NCBI RefSeq assembly: GCF_014269035.2
Contig: NZ_JABWRP020000015.1
Coordinates: 105,751 to 169,750 of the forward strand
Direction of reading: 5' to 3'
DNA: 64,000 bases
Source: Pseudomonas vlassakiae
Lineage (GTDB): Bacteria; Pseudomonadota; Gammaproteobacteria; Pseudomonadales; Pseudomonadaceae
The notes under the pieces: generated by a model
The model's input: only the letters and a program-made list of their open reading frames with translations
What the model was told of the DNA's origin: nothing
Database searches by the model: none
In this document: positions 24,545-33,677 of the stretch, piece by piece
How positions within the stretch are numbered: position 1 is the first letter of the stretch
Layout: each line of letters begins with the position of its first letter
Made by a program: the position numbers and the translations under genes

Positions 24545-25305
24545 GCCCGTTCCTGTTCGGCCTGCTGGCGCTGTTGGCCAGTGCTGCGCTGCAGGCCGCC
24601 GACAGCGTGCGCTATTGCGATTACCCGGTGTACCCACCGGTGTCCTGGAGCGATGGCAAGCAGCCGCGCGGGCTGGCCCCCACGGTGGTGCGCGAGCTGT
24701 TCGGGCGGCTGGGCTATCGGGTCGAGATGGTGGTGCTGGGCAACTGGCAACGCTGCCTGCTCGACGCTGCCGAAGGGCGGGTGGATGTGGTGCTGGCCTA
24801 CGCTTCGGAGCAGCGTGCCAGGTCGATGCGCTTTTCCCAGGTGCCGGTGCTGCGCGAGGAGGTGGCGGTGTTCGCCAACCGCCAGCATCCGCTGCAGTTC
24901 GACCAGCTCGACGACCTGGCCAGATACCGCGGCGGGCTATTGTTCGGCGAAAGCTATGGCCCGGCATTCGACCGCTTCGTGGCGCAGCACCAGAACATCG
25001 AATGGGTGTCGGACAGCGGGCAGAACTTCGGCAAGCTGATTCGCGGGCGCATCGACTTCGTGGTTCAGGAGCGGCGTACCGGCCAGCTGTTCGTCGAGCA
25101 CCTGGCAGGGGCCCAGGACATCGTTGCGCTGCCACCGGCGCTGAGCGTCGACTACCTGCGCGTGGCTGTGTCGCGCCATTCGCCGCTGAGCGAGCGGATG
25201 GGCGACATCGACGCGCAACTGCAGAAGATGGCCGACGCCGGCGAGCTGGAGCGCTGGCTGCATGAAAGCGAAGTCACCTACCGCGACATGGTCAAGCAGC
25301 CATGA
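24541..25305 (+). CDS. Periplasmic solute-binding protein of the sensor operon
   Basis: Exported protein of 254 residues beginning at GTG 24541. A short signal peptide (FLFGLLALLASAALQAA) is followed by a PBPb/SBP_bac_3 fold: YCDYPVYPPVSW, GLAPTVVRELFGRLGYRVEMV, then GRVDVVLAYA. It lies between the response regulator and the kinase with 4-bp overlaps on both sides. It is more likely a ligand-sensing accessory (as TorT is for TorS) than a transporter component, and no ABC genes are near. The downstream amino-acid permease hints at an amino-acid-like ligand. Confidence 0.85.
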   Translation: MSPFLFGLLALLASAALQAADSVRYCDYPVYPPVSWSDGKQPRGLAPTVVRELFGRLGYRVEMVVLGNWQRCLLDAAEGRVDVVLAYASEQRARSMRFSQVPVLREEVAVFANRQHPLQFDQLDDLARYRGGLLFGESYGPAFDRFVAQHQNIEWVSDSGQNFGKLIRGRIDFVVQERRTGQLFVEHLAGAQDIVALPPALSVDYLRVAVSRHSPLSERMGDIDAQLQKMADAGELERWLHESEVTYRDMVKQP

Positions 25306-27554
25306 GCCGCCTGCAACCGGGGGGCCTGCTGCGGCGGCTGTTGCTGTTCATCCTGCTGTTCAGCCTGTGCTTCACCGTGCTGGCCAGCAGCGTGCAGCTG
25401 TATTTCGAGTACCGCCGCGAGATGCGCGAGATCGATGCGCGCATGGCGCTGATCCGCGCTGGCTACCTGGCCAGCCTGGAGCGCAGCCTGTGGGACCTGA
25501 ACCAGGAGCAGCTGAACGTGCAGTTGCGTGGGCTGGTGGATTTTTCCGATGTGGCGCGGGTGCGCCTGAACAGCGCCGACTTCAGCTTGCAGCAGGGCGA
25601 GCCGAGCCCGCAGGGGCCGTTGCGCATCGAGCGTTTTGCCTTGGACTATCAGCCGCCTTCAGGGCCTGCTCGCCATCTGGGTGAGCTGGAAGTGAGCACG
25701 GACCTGGGCGCGGTGCACCGCCGGCTGTTCGCTACCGGCCTGACCAGCCTGTTGTGGATGAGCGTGTTCCTCTGCGGGCTGGCCCTGGCACTGTCGGGTT
25801 TGTTCTATCGCCTGGTTACCCGTCACCTGCAGGTCATGGCCGACTTCGCCCGGCGCATCGGTGCCGGGCAATGGCACGAGCCCCTGCGCCTGAACAAGCG
25901 CCGTTCCCCCCATACCGACGAAATCGACAGCGTGGCCCTGGCCCTGGACGACATGCGCCGGGCCATCCTCAGTGACAGCGAACGCCGCGAAACCGACCGG
26001 CTGGCCTTGCAGGACAAGCGTGACGAGTTGCAGAAGCAGGTCGAGCGGCGCACGGCGAGCCTGATGCGTGCCAAGGACGATGCCGAGGCAGCCAACCTGG
26101 CCAAGTCGCGCTTCCTCGCTACCATGAGCCATGAACTGCGGACGCCGCTCAATGGCATTCTCGGCATGGCCGAGCTGCTGCGTGGCGCCGGCCTCGCGGC
26201 GCCCGACCGGCAACGCCTGGAGGCGCTGTACAAGGCCGGCGAGGGGCTGCTGAGCATCCTCAACGAGGTGCTGTATTTTGCCCGCCTGGAAGAAGGCGAA
26301 AGCCGTCCCGAGGCGGTGGATTTTTCCCTGCGCCAGTTGTGCGCCGAGGTCGTGACCTTGCTCGAACCCCGTGCGCTGGCCAACGACAGCCTGGTGCTGT
26401 GCCGCATCGACCCGCAACTGGCGGCGTACCAGCACGGCGCCGAGCAGTACCTGCGCCAAGTCCTGAGCAACCTGCTGGCCAATGCCATCAAGTTCACCGA
26501 GGGCGGCGAGATCCTGGTCGAAGTGCAGGTGATGCAGGAGCAACCCGGGCGGCAGCGCCTGCGCCTGAGTGTCACCGACGACGGCATCGGCATCTGCGAG
26601 GCGATGCAGCCGAAGATCTTCGAGCGTTTCGTCCAGGCCAGCGAGGCCGTTGCCCGGCGCTATGGCGGCACCGGCCTGGGGTTGGCGATCAGCAAGCACC
26701 TGGTCGAGCAGATGGCCGGGCAGATCGGCGTGCGCAGCCGCGAAGGGGAGGGCAGCTGCTTCTGGCTGGAGGTGGAGCTCGAGACGGCGCAGGCGCCCCA
26801 GGCCATGGCGGCGGCCGCCGCCGGCGCGGCGCCACTGGACATCCTGGTGGTGGAAGACGTGGCCTTGAACCGTGAGGTGGTCAGCGGGCTGCTGGCGCGT
26901 GACGGGCACAAGGTCTGGCTGGCGGAGGATGCCGAACAGGGTTTGCAACTGTGTGCACGGCAGCGCTTCGACTTGCTTCTGCTGGATGTGCACCTGCCAG
27001 GCATCAGCGGCGTGGAGCTGTGCCGGCAGCTGCGTGCCGGCGCCACGCCCAACCGCGACACGCGCATCCTGGCGCTGACCGCCAGCGTCCAGCCGGGGTT
27101 GGTGCGGGCCTACCTGGATGCCGGCATGCAGGGGGTGCTGGGCAAGCCGCTGAAGCTGGCCAGCCTGCGCCAGGCCCTGGCGGGGCAATGCCAGGAGGCG
27201 TCGCCGGCAACCTCCGTCTGGCTTGACCACGGGTTGCTGAGCACGCACCGCACGCTGCTTGGCGAGCAGAAGCTGCAAGGCTTGCTGGCCGGCTTGCAGG
27301 ACAGCCTGGTGCAACAGCGCATGCCCTTGCTCGAAGCGGTCGAGGCGGGGGACTGCACCGAGGTGATCCACCTGGCCCATCGGCTGGCCGGCAGCAGCGA
27401 TTCCATGGGCCTGTGCGGCCTGGCGGCGACCTTGCGCGAACTGGAAGTACGTGGCCTGGCCCGCGACAAAGCGGGGGTACGGGCCATGGGGGCGCTGCTG
27501 GGCGAACGTTTGCAGCGTGCCGAAGACACCCTCGCCGCGTTGCTGGCCGCCTGA
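25302..27554 (+). CDS. Hybrid sensor histidine kinase with receiver and Hpt domains
   Basis: Membrane kinase of 750 residues. A first membrane helix is at residues about 11-31, a periplasmic part of about 115 residues follows, then a second helix (LLWMSVFLCGLALALSGLFY) and HAMP. The HisKA domain has His277 in MSHELRTPLNGILG. HATPase motifs are NAIKFTEGGE, DDGIGI and GTGLGLAISKHL. A receiver domain (Asp562 in LLDVHLPG) and a C-terminal Hpt domain (His693 in LAHRLAGSSDSMG) complete a four-step phosphorelay to the upstream response regulator. The layout is that of TorS, though no TMAO reductase is nearby. Confidence 0.93.
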   Translation: MSRLQPGGLLRRLLLFILLFSLCFTVLASSVQLYFEYRREMREIDARMALIRAGYLASLERSLWDLNQEQLNVQLRGLVDFSDVARVRLNSADFSLQQGEPSPQGPLRIERFALDYQPPSGPARHLGELEVSTDLGAVHRRLFATGLTSLLWMSVFLCGLALALSGLFYRLVTRHLQVMADFARRIGAGQWHEPLRLNKRRSPHTDEIDSVALALDDMRRAILSDSERRETDRLALQDKRDELQKQVERRTASLMRAKDDAEAANLAKSRFLATMSHELRTPLNGILGMAELLRGAGLAAPDRQRLEALYKAGEGLLSILNEVLYFARLEEGESRPEAVDFSLRQLCAEVVTLLEPRALANDSLVLCRIDPQLAAYQHGAEQYLRQVLSNLLANAIKFTEGGEILVEVQVMQEQPGRQRLRLSVTDDGIGICEAMQPKIFERFVQASEAVARRYGGTGLGLAISKHLVEQMAGQIGVRSREGEGSCFWLEVELETAQAPQAMAAAAAGAAPLDILVVEDVALNREVVSGLLARDGHKVWLAEDAEQGLQLCARQRFDLLLLDVHLPGISGVELCRQLRAGATPNRDTRILALTASVQPGLVRAYLDAGMQGVLGKPLKLASLRQALAGQCQEASPATSVWLDHGLLSTHRTLLGEQKLQGLLAGLQDSLVQQRMPLLEAVEAGDCTEVIHLAHRLAGSSDSMGLCGLAATLRELEVRGLARDKAGVRAMGALLGERLQRAEDTLAALLAA

Positions 27555-27584
27555 GCGACAAAATACTTACGACTTTTTACATCT

Positions 27585-27680
27585 TTGATCTTTACGATCA
27601 ACCGGGCCTTACATCGCCTTCCAATAATCGGACTCAACCGCTGCACACGCGGTCTTCGACGCTTATTGGAGATAATAATA
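27585..27680 (+). promoter_or_regulatory. Structured leader of the amino-acid permease gene
   Basis: TTGATC-TTTAC-GATCAA (27585-27601) is an operator-like inverted repeat. Downstream, TCCAATAA (27620-27627) can pair with TTATTGGA (27663-27670), enclosing a nested hairpin ACCGC/GCGGT (27637-27641 and 27649-27653). The right outer arm contains most of the GGAG ribosome binding site (27668-27671), so the fold would hide the start site of the ATG at 27681. Confidence 0.45.
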
Positions 27681-29087
27681 ATGAAAGGCCGTAAAGCTGA
27701 AGGTATCCACCTCACGCGGGCATTGAAGAGCCGGCACATCTTCATGCTCTCGTTGGGTGGCGTGATCGGTACCGGGCTGTTCATGGGCTCGGGGGTGACC
27801 ATCAACCAGGGCGGGCCAGTGGGCGCGATCCTGGCCTACCTGGTCGCCGGTTTCCTGATGTACCTGGTGATGGTCTGTCTGGGTGAACTGTCGGTGCAGA
27901 TGCCGGTGTCCGGTTCGTTCCAGGCCCATGCGACGAAATTCATCGGCCCGGCCACCGGTTTCATGATCGGCTGGGTGTACTGGATGAGCTGGGCCACCAC
28001 CGTGGGCCTGGAGTTCACCGCCGCCGGCATGTTGATGACCCGCTGGTTCCCGGAGGTGCCGATCTGGTATTGGTCAGCGCTGTTCGTGGCCGTGCTGTTC
28101 GGCATCAATGCACTGGCTACCCGCGCCTTCGGTGAAGCGGAATACTGGTTCTCCGGGATCAAGGTGGCGGCGATCCTCGGCTTCATCATCGTCGGTGTGC
28201 TGGTGATCTTCGGTGGCATTTCGCTGAACAGCGGGGCGCCGGCGCCGATGATGAGCAACCTGATCGGTGATTCGCTGTTCCCCAATGGCCTGTCTGCGGT
28301 GTTCGCGGTGATGATGACCGTGGTCTATGCCTTCCAGGGCTGCGAGATCATGGGGGTGGCGGCGGGCGAGACCGACCAGCCGGACAAGAGCATCCCGCGG
28401 GCCGTGCGCAACGTGGTGTTCCGCGTGCTGATCTTCTACGTGCTGGCGATCGTGGTGCTGTCGGCGATCGTGCCGTGGCAGCAGGCCGGGCTGATGGAAA
28501 GCCCGTTCGTGCAGGTGTTCGACATGGTCGGCATTCCTTACGCCGCAGACCTGATGAACTTCGTGATCCTCACCGCGATTCTGTCGGTGGGCAACTCCGG
28601 CCTGTATGCCTCCACCCGCATCCTCTGGGCGATGTCCAAGACCGGCATGGCACCGCGCAGCCTGTCGCCGCTGAGCAGCCGTGGCGTCCCCCTGCGCGCC
28701 TTGTTCATCACCCTGTGCTTTGCGCTGGTGTCGCTGATGACCAGCTTTATCGCCGCCGACACCCTGTTCATGGTGCTGATGGCGGTGAGCGGCATGTCTG
28801 GCACGGTGACCTGGATCGTCATTGCCCTGGCGCAGTACCGCTTCCGCAAGCAGTTCCTGAGCGAGGGTGGCCAGCTGAGCGACCTCAAGTATCGCGCGCC
28901 GCTGTACCCGCTGGTGCCGTTGCTGTGCATCACCCTGTGCAGTTCGCTGTTCGTGTTCCTGGCCATGGATGAGACGCAGCGGCCTTCGCTGTATTGGGGC
29001 TTTGGCTTTATTGCGCTGTGCTATGCGGCGTACTTCCTGGTGCAGCGCAAGCGCCAGGGTGTGGGGTTGGAGGTGCCTGTGGCATGA
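27681..29087 (+). CDS. Amino-acid permease (APC superfamily, AAT family)
   Basis: Inner-membrane transporter of 468 residues with about 12 hydrophobic helices. HIFMLSLGGVIGTGLFMGSG (helix 1) and MPVSGSFQAHATKFIGPATG are diagnostic of the amino-acid transporter family to which LysP, GabP, ProY and MmuP belong. The substrate is not determined; S-methylmethionine-type and basic amino-acid permeases are the closest in feel. It starts at ATG 27681 behind GGAG. It follows the sensor operon on the same strand after 126 bp, so it may be the target of that phosphorelay. Confidence 0.88.
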   Translation: MKGRKAEGIHLTRALKSRHIFMLSLGGVIGTGLFMGSGVTINQGGPVGAILAYLVAGFLMYLVMVCLGELSVQMPVSGSFQAHATKFIGPATGFMIGWVYWMSWATTVGLEFTAAGMLMTRWFPEVPIWYWSALFVAVLFGINALATRAFGEAEYWFSGIKVAAILGFIIVGVLVIFGGISLNSGAPAPMMSNLIGDSLFPNGLSAVFAVMMTVVYAFQGCEIMGVAAGETDQPDKSIPRAVRNVVFRVLIFYVLAIVVLSAIVPWQQAGLMESPFVQVFDMVGIPYAADLMNFVILTAILSVGNSGLYASTRILWAMSKTGMAPRSLSPLSSRGVPLRALFITLCFALVSLMTSFIAADTLFMVLMAVSGMSGTVTWIVIALAQYRFRKQFLSEGGQLSDLKYRAPLYPLVPLLCITLCSSLFVFLAMDETQRPSLYWGFGFIALCYAAYFLVQRKRQGVGLEVPVA

Positions 29088-29121
29088 GGCGGGTTTGGTA
29101 GGGGTTCGCCGGTGTTTTTGC

Positions 29122-29398
29122 AGCGCCTGTGAGATCGAGCGCCGCCCGCGCGGCGCTTCGCGGGGCAAGCCCGCTCCCACAGTCTGTTTCGGGCCAGTCC
29201 CTCCTATGGGATCTCCACTGTTCGCCTTGTTTGTCCCCTTTGATATTTGAGGTGGGCGCAGTTGCTTTTCATCTGTCTCCAGTCATGCACAAAGGCAGGC
29301 GCCGGTACTTTCACAGGAGATATTGGCCCAAAACAGACTGTGGGAGCGGGCTTGCCCCGCGAAGCGCCGCGCGGGCGGCGCTCGATCTCACAGGCGCT
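29122..29398. repeat. Large REP-type inverted repeat, two 74-bp arms
   Basis: The arms 29122-29195 and 29325-29398 are reverse complements with a single mismatch by eye and a 129-bp spacer. Each arm contains a REP-like core (GGAGCGGGCTTGCCCC) and a GC-rich palindrome also found at 3901-3926. The rest of 29088-29571 shows no gene; the promoter of the following operon must lie in 29400-29570. Confidence 0.85.
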
Positions 29399-29571
29399 TA
29401 AAACCTCTCGTCATACACCGCTTGGCCCAAACGCAACCCCGCCCCATTCCCTGATTCCCCACCACTTGTTCGAAGTTGTAACACCGCTGCAACCGCAATT
29501 GCCTCCTTGTTGAACACTCGTTTAGCATGAGTCTCACCTCCCACACCAATCACAATAATCCGAGGCCCGTC

Positions 29572-30363
29572 ATGACCGCTCCGTCGTCCCTACTCACCCA
29601 GGTTGAAGCCGGCGTTGCCTGGATCACCCTGAACCGCCCCGAGCAGCGCAACGCGCTGGACATCCCCACCCTGAAGAAACTGCATGCCACCCTCGAGGCT
29701 TACAACGCAGACCCCGCCGTGCGCGTGGTGGTGCTGACCGGCACTGGCCGCAGCTTCTGCGCCGGCGCCGACCTCGCCGAGTGGGCCGAAGCCGAAGCCC
29801 GTGGCGCCCTGGAAACCTACGGCTGGACCGAAACCGCCCACGGCCTGATGCACTGCCTGCACAACCTGGACAAACCCACCATCGCCGCCATCAACGGCAC
29901 CGCCGTCGGCGCCGGCATGGACCTGTCGCTGTGCTGCGACCTGCGCCTGGCGGCCCAGTCGGCCCGGTTCAAGGCGGGCTATACCAGCATGGCCTACTCC
30001 CCGGATGCCGGTGCCAGCTGGCACCTGCCTCGGCTGATCGGCAGCGAGCAGGCCAAGCGCCTGCTGTTCCTCGACGAACTGTGGGGCGCCGAACGCGCCC
30101 TGGCGGCCGGCCTGGTCGGTGAAGTGGTCGCCGACGACCAGCTGCCCGCCGCCACCGCCGCACTGGCCGCACGCCTGGCCCAAGGCCCGACCTTCGCCTA
30201 CGCCCAGACCAAGCGCCTGCTGCGCGAAGGTGCTTCGCGCAACCTCGCCGAACAGCTCGCTGCCGAACTGGCCGCCGGCCTGCTCTGCGGGCGCAGCGAG
30301 GACGGCGCCGAGGCCCTGCGCGCCGCCACGGAAAAACGCCCGCCACGCTTTAGCGGCCAATAA
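29572..30363 (+). CDS. Enoyl-CoA hydratase/isomerase family protein
   Basis: Crotonase-fold protein of 263 residues. WITLNRPEQRNALDIPT, FCAGADLAEW and IAAINGTAVGAGMDLSLCCD are clear. At the second catalytic position the sequence reads SPDAGAS rather than PE-G, so an isomerase, or a hydratase using another residue, is possible. It starts at ATG 29572 with CGAGG upstream. It heads an apparent operon that continues through acyl-CoA dehydrogenase, CoA ligase, AruI, AruH and aldehyde dehydrogenase. Its expected role is hydration of the enoyl-CoA made by the next gene product. Confidence 0.88.
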   Translation: MTAPSSLLTQVEAGVAWITLNRPEQRNALDIPTLKKLHATLEAYNADPAVRVVVLTGTGRSFCAGADLAEWAEAEARGALETYGWTETAHGLMHCLHNLDKPTIAAINGTAVGAGMDLSLCCDLRLAAQSARFKAGYTSMAYSPDAGASWHLPRLIGSEQAKRLLFLDELWGAERALAAGLVGEVVADDQLPAATAALAARLAQGPTFAYAQTKRLLREGASRNLAEQLAAELAAGLLCGRSEDGAEALRAATEKRPPRFSGQ

Positions 30364-30399
30364 CCCCTCACTCTTTCCCCGGTTACCCAGGAACAGGCC

Positions 30400-31560
30400 A
30401 TGAATTTCCAACTGACCCAAGAACAAGAAATGTTGGTGGATGCCGTACGCAGCTTCGTCACCAAGGAGCTGTTGCCCCATGAAGAAGCCGTGGACCGTGC
30501 CGACCAAGTGTCGCCGGAGCTGGCTGCGCAGATCCGTGGCAAGGCCATCGCCGCCGGCTTCTACGCCTTCAACATGCCGGAGGAAGTCGGTGGCGGCGGC
30601 CTCGACTACCTGTCGCAGGCTCTCGTCGAGCGCGAGCTGTCGAAGGTTTCCTGGGCACTGCACGTGTTCGTCGCCCGGCCGTCGAAGATCCTCATGGCCT
30701 GCACCGGCCAGCAGGTCGAGGACTACCTGCTGCCCTGTGTCCGCGGCGAGAAGACCGACTGCTTCGCCCTGACCGAACCGGGCGCCGGCTCCGACGCCAA
30801 CTCGATCAAGACCCGCGCCGTGCGTGAGGGCGATGACTTCGTGATCAATGGCAGCAAGCACTTCATCAGCCATGCCGGCCACGCCGACTTCGCCATCGTC
30901 TTCGCCGTCACCGACACCTACGAGCACAACGGTCGCAAGCGCAACGCCGTCACTGCCTTCCTGGTCGACCGCGGTACCCCGGGCATGACCATCCGCCGTG
31001 GCCCGAAATGCGTGAGCAACCGTGGCTACCACACCTACGAACTGTTCTTCGACGACTGCAAGGTCCCTGCCGCCAAGGTGCTGGGCGAAGTCGGAAAGGG
31101 TTGGGAGGTGGCCAATGCCTGGCTGACCGCAGGCCGGGTCATGGTCGCCGCCAACTGCGTCGGTCAGGCCCAGCGCGCACTCGACGTGTCGCTGCAATGG
31201 GCGGCCGACCGCAAGCAGTTCGGCCAGCCGATCGGCACTTACCAGGGCGTGTCGTTCAAGCTCGCCGACATGGCCACGCAGATCCGCGCCGCCGAGCTGC
31301 TGACCCTGCACACCGCCTGGAAGATGGACCAGGGCAGCATGACCGATGGCGAGGCCGGCATGGCCAAGCTGTTCGCCAGCGAAGTGCTCGGCAAGGTCGC
31401 CGACGAAGCGGTGCAGATCTACGGCGGCATGGGCCTGATGGACGAAGGGCCGGTCGAGCGGATCTGGCGCAATGCACGTATCGAACGGATCTGGGAAGGC
31501 ACCTCGGAGATCCAGCGGCACATCATCTCGCGCGAGCTGCTGCGCCCACTGTTGCGCTGA
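30400..31560 (+). CDS. Acyl-CoA dehydrogenase
   Basis: FAD enzyme of 386 residues, normal length. CFALTEPGAGSDANSIKT and HFISHAGHADFAIV form the flavin and substrate site. The C-terminal IYGGMGLMDEGPVERIWRNARIE places a Glu at the usual catalytic-base position, and WEGTSEIQR is the second signature. It introduces a 2,3 double bond into an acyl-CoA and passes electrons to ETF. Operon context with AruHI suggests a guanidino- or amino-acyl-CoA substrate (inference). A 36-bp gap separates it from the upstream hydratase and 13 bp from the ligase. Confidence 0.92.
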   Translation: MNFQLTQEQEMLVDAVRSFVTKELLPHEEAVDRADQVSPELAAQIRGKAIAAGFYAFNMPEEVGGGGLDYLSQALVERELSKVSWALHVFVARPSKILMACTGQQVEDYLLPCVRGEKTDCFALTEPGAGSDANSIKTRAVREGDDFVINGSKHFISHAGHADFAIVFAVTDTYEHNGRKRNAVTAFLVDRGTPGMTIRRGPKCVSNRGYHTYELFFDDCKVPAAKVLGEVGKGWEVANAWLTAGRVMVAANCVGQAQRALDVSLQWAADRKQFGQPIGTYQGVSFKLADMATQIRAAELLTLHTAWKMDQGSMTDGEAGMAKLFASEVLGKVADEAVQIYGGMGLMDEGPVERIWRNARIERIWEGTSEIQRHIISRELLRPLLR

Positions 31561-31573
31561 CCGGAGCCTGACC

Positions 31574-33673
31574 ATGTCGCAAGCCATTCGTGACAACCTC
31601 AAACGCCTGCTGGCCCCCCGGCACCTGGCTTTCGTCGGCGGGCGCAGCATGGCTCGTGCGCTCAGGCGCTGTGCCGAGGGCGGCTACCCAGGCCAGCTGT
31701 GGCTGGTCAACCCGCAGCACGCCAGCATCGACGGCGTGCCCTGTGTGCGCAGCGTGGCCGAGCTGCCCTGCGCGCCGGACGCGGTGTTCATCGCCACCCA
31801 CCGCGAACTGACCTTGGCCTGTGTCGCCGAACTTGCCGCCAAGGGCGCGGGCGGGGCGATCTGCTATGCCTCGGGCTTCGCCGAAAGCGGCGCCGAGGGC
31901 CAGGCGCTGCAACAGCAGCTGCTCGACGCCGCCGGTGACATGGCCCTGCTCGGGCCCAACTGCTACGGCCTGCTCGACTACCTGCACGGTGCCGCCCTGT
32001 GGCCGGTGGCCCACGGTGGCAAAGCGGTAGAGAAGGGCGTGGCGGTGCTGACCCAGAGCGGCAACTTCGCCTACAACCTGTCGATGAGCGACCGCTCGCT
32101 GCCGGTGGCCTACATGGCCTCGGTCGGCAACCAGGCGCAACTGGGCATTGCCGAGCTGATGGACGTGCTGCTCGACGAACCCCGGGTCACCGCCATCGGC
32201 CTGCACCTGGAAGGCCTGAAGAACGTACCGGGCTTTGCCCGTGCCGCGCACAAAGCGCTGGAGAAGGGCATCCCGATCGTCGCGCTGAAGACCGGTGTGT
32301 CGCAGATCGGCGCCGAGCTGGCGCTGAGCCACACCAGTTCGCTGTCCGGCTCCGATGCTCTGTACGACAGCCTGTTCGAGCGCCTGGGCGTGATTCGCGT
32401 TAGCGGCCCGGTGAGCTTCGTCGAAACCCTCAAGGCCGCCGCCTGCGGCGTCCTGCCCAAGGGGCCCGGCCTGATCGCACTGGCCTGCTCGGGCGGCGAT
32501 GCCGGGCTGATCGCCGATTACAGTGAAAGCAACCAGTTGAGCCTGCCAGCCTTGAACTCCGGCCAGGTCGAAGAGCTGGCCCAGGTGTTGCCGGCCTACG
32601 CCAACCTGGTCAACCCCCTGGACTTCACCACGGCGATCTGGGGCGACGGCCCGGCCAAGGCGCGCATGCTCGACAGCGCCCTGCGCAGCGACGCCGACGC
32701 GGCGATGCTGGTGCTCGATTACCCCGCCGAGTTCACCGGCGAGCGCAAAGAGTGCGACCTGCTGCTGGAGCTGTACTGCGCGGCGCTCAAGCGCCATGGC
32801 AAGACCGGTTTCGTCACCTCGGCCTTCCCTGAACTGCTGCCAGCCAATGCCCGCGAACGCCTGCACGCGGCCGGCGTGCCGGCGCTGCAGGGGGTGGAGG
32901 ATGGCCTTGCAGCCTGGGGCCGGGTCGCCCGTTACGGGCAGCAGCGTCCGGCCTTGCTGGCGCTGGGCGAATCGGCGCTGGTACCGCTGTGCCCGCCACC
33001 GCTGGCCGGCGCCAGCCGCCTGCTCAACGAGTGGGAGGCCAAGCAGGCCCTGCGCGGCTTTGGCCTGCCCATTCCGCAGGGGGTGCTGAGCAGCCCGCAG
33101 CGCGCGCTGGCCGATGCCGACCACGTGGGCTTCCCGCTGGTGCTCAAGGCGGTCAGCGCGCAGTTGCCGCACAAGACCGAGGCGGGCGCGGTGGCGCTGA
33201 ACCTGGCCGACGCGGCAGCGCTCAGCCGGGCGCTTGAGCAGATGCGCACGCGCATCGCCGCTTACGCGCCAGGTGTCGCCTTTGACCAGGTGCTGCTCGA
33301 ACCGATGGCCAGCGCGCCACTGGCCGAGCTGATCGTCGGCATCAAGCGCGAGGCGGATTTCGGCCTGGCGCTGGTGATCGGTGCCGGCGGCATCCTCGTC
33401 GAGCTGCTCAAGGACAGCAGCAGCCTGCTGCTGCCGACCACCGACGGTGCCATCCGCAAGGCCGTACTGGGGCTGCGCAGCGCAGCCTTGCTGCAGGGCT
33501 TTCGGGGCAAGCCTGCGGCCGACCTGGATGCACTGGTCGCTGCCATCCGTGCGGTGGCCGACTACGCCTGCGAAAACGCCAGCCAGCTGCTGGAGCTGGA
33601 TGTGAACCCCTTGATGGTCGGTGCCCATGGCACCCTTGCGGTCGATGCCTTGATCCGCCTCGGCCAGGTGTAA
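31574..33673 (+). CDS. ADP-forming acyl-CoA synthetase (acetyl-CoA synthetase/Pat-like)
   Basis: Protein of 699 residues with the fused alpha-beta order: CoA-binding Rossmann domain (residues about 8-125), succinyl-CoA-synthetase-like domains with the phosphohistidine region LALSHTSSLSGSDALYDSLF near residue 255, and a C-terminal ATP-grasp domain (KQALRGFGLPIP, FPLVLKAVSAQLPHKTEAGAV) ending in LLELDVNPLMV. It makes an acyl-CoA from a free acid, CoA and ATP, releasing ADP and phosphate. Short N- or C-terminal acetyltransferase domains, as in Pat, are absent. It would activate the acid made by the aldehyde dehydrogenase encoded three genes downstream (inference). Confidence 0.88.
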   Translation: MSQAIRDNLKRLLAPRHLAFVGGRSMARALRRCAEGGYPGQLWLVNPQHASIDGVPCVRSVAELPCAPDAVFIATHRELTLACVAELAAKGAGGAICYASGFAESGAEGQALQQQLLDAAGDMALLGPNCYGLLDYLHGAALWPVAHGGKAVEKGVAVLTQSGNFAYNLSMSDRSLPVAYMASVGNQAQLGIAELMDVLLDEPRVTAIGLHLEGLKNVPGFARAAHKALEKGIPIVALKTGVSQIGAELALSHTSSLSGSDALYDSLFERLGVIRVSGPVSFVETLKAAACGVLPKGPGLIALACSGGDAGLIADYSESNQLSLPALNSGQVEELAQVLPAYANLVNPLDFTTAIWGDGPAKARMLDSALRSDADAAMLVLDYPAEFTGERKECDLLLELYCAALKRHGKTGFVTSAFPELLPANARERLHAAGVPALQGVEDGLAAWGRVARYGQQRPALLALGESALVPLCPPPLAGASRLLNEWEAKQALRGFGLPIPQGVLSSPQRALADADHVGFPLVLKAVSAQLPHKTEAGAVALNLADAAALSRALEQMRTRIAAYAPGVAFDQVLLEPMASAPLAELIVGIKREADFGLALVIGAGGILVELLKDSSSLLLPTTDGAIRKAVLGLRSAALLQGFRGKPAADLDALVAAIRAVADYACENASQLLELDVNPLMVGAHGTLAVDALIRLGQV

Positions 33674-33677
33674 GGAC

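Noticed and set aside
29590..31650. 686-codon minus-strand frame opposite the crotonase and acyl-CoA dehydrogenase genes
   Set aside because: It spans two well-identified genes antisense and is an artefact of high GC third positions.
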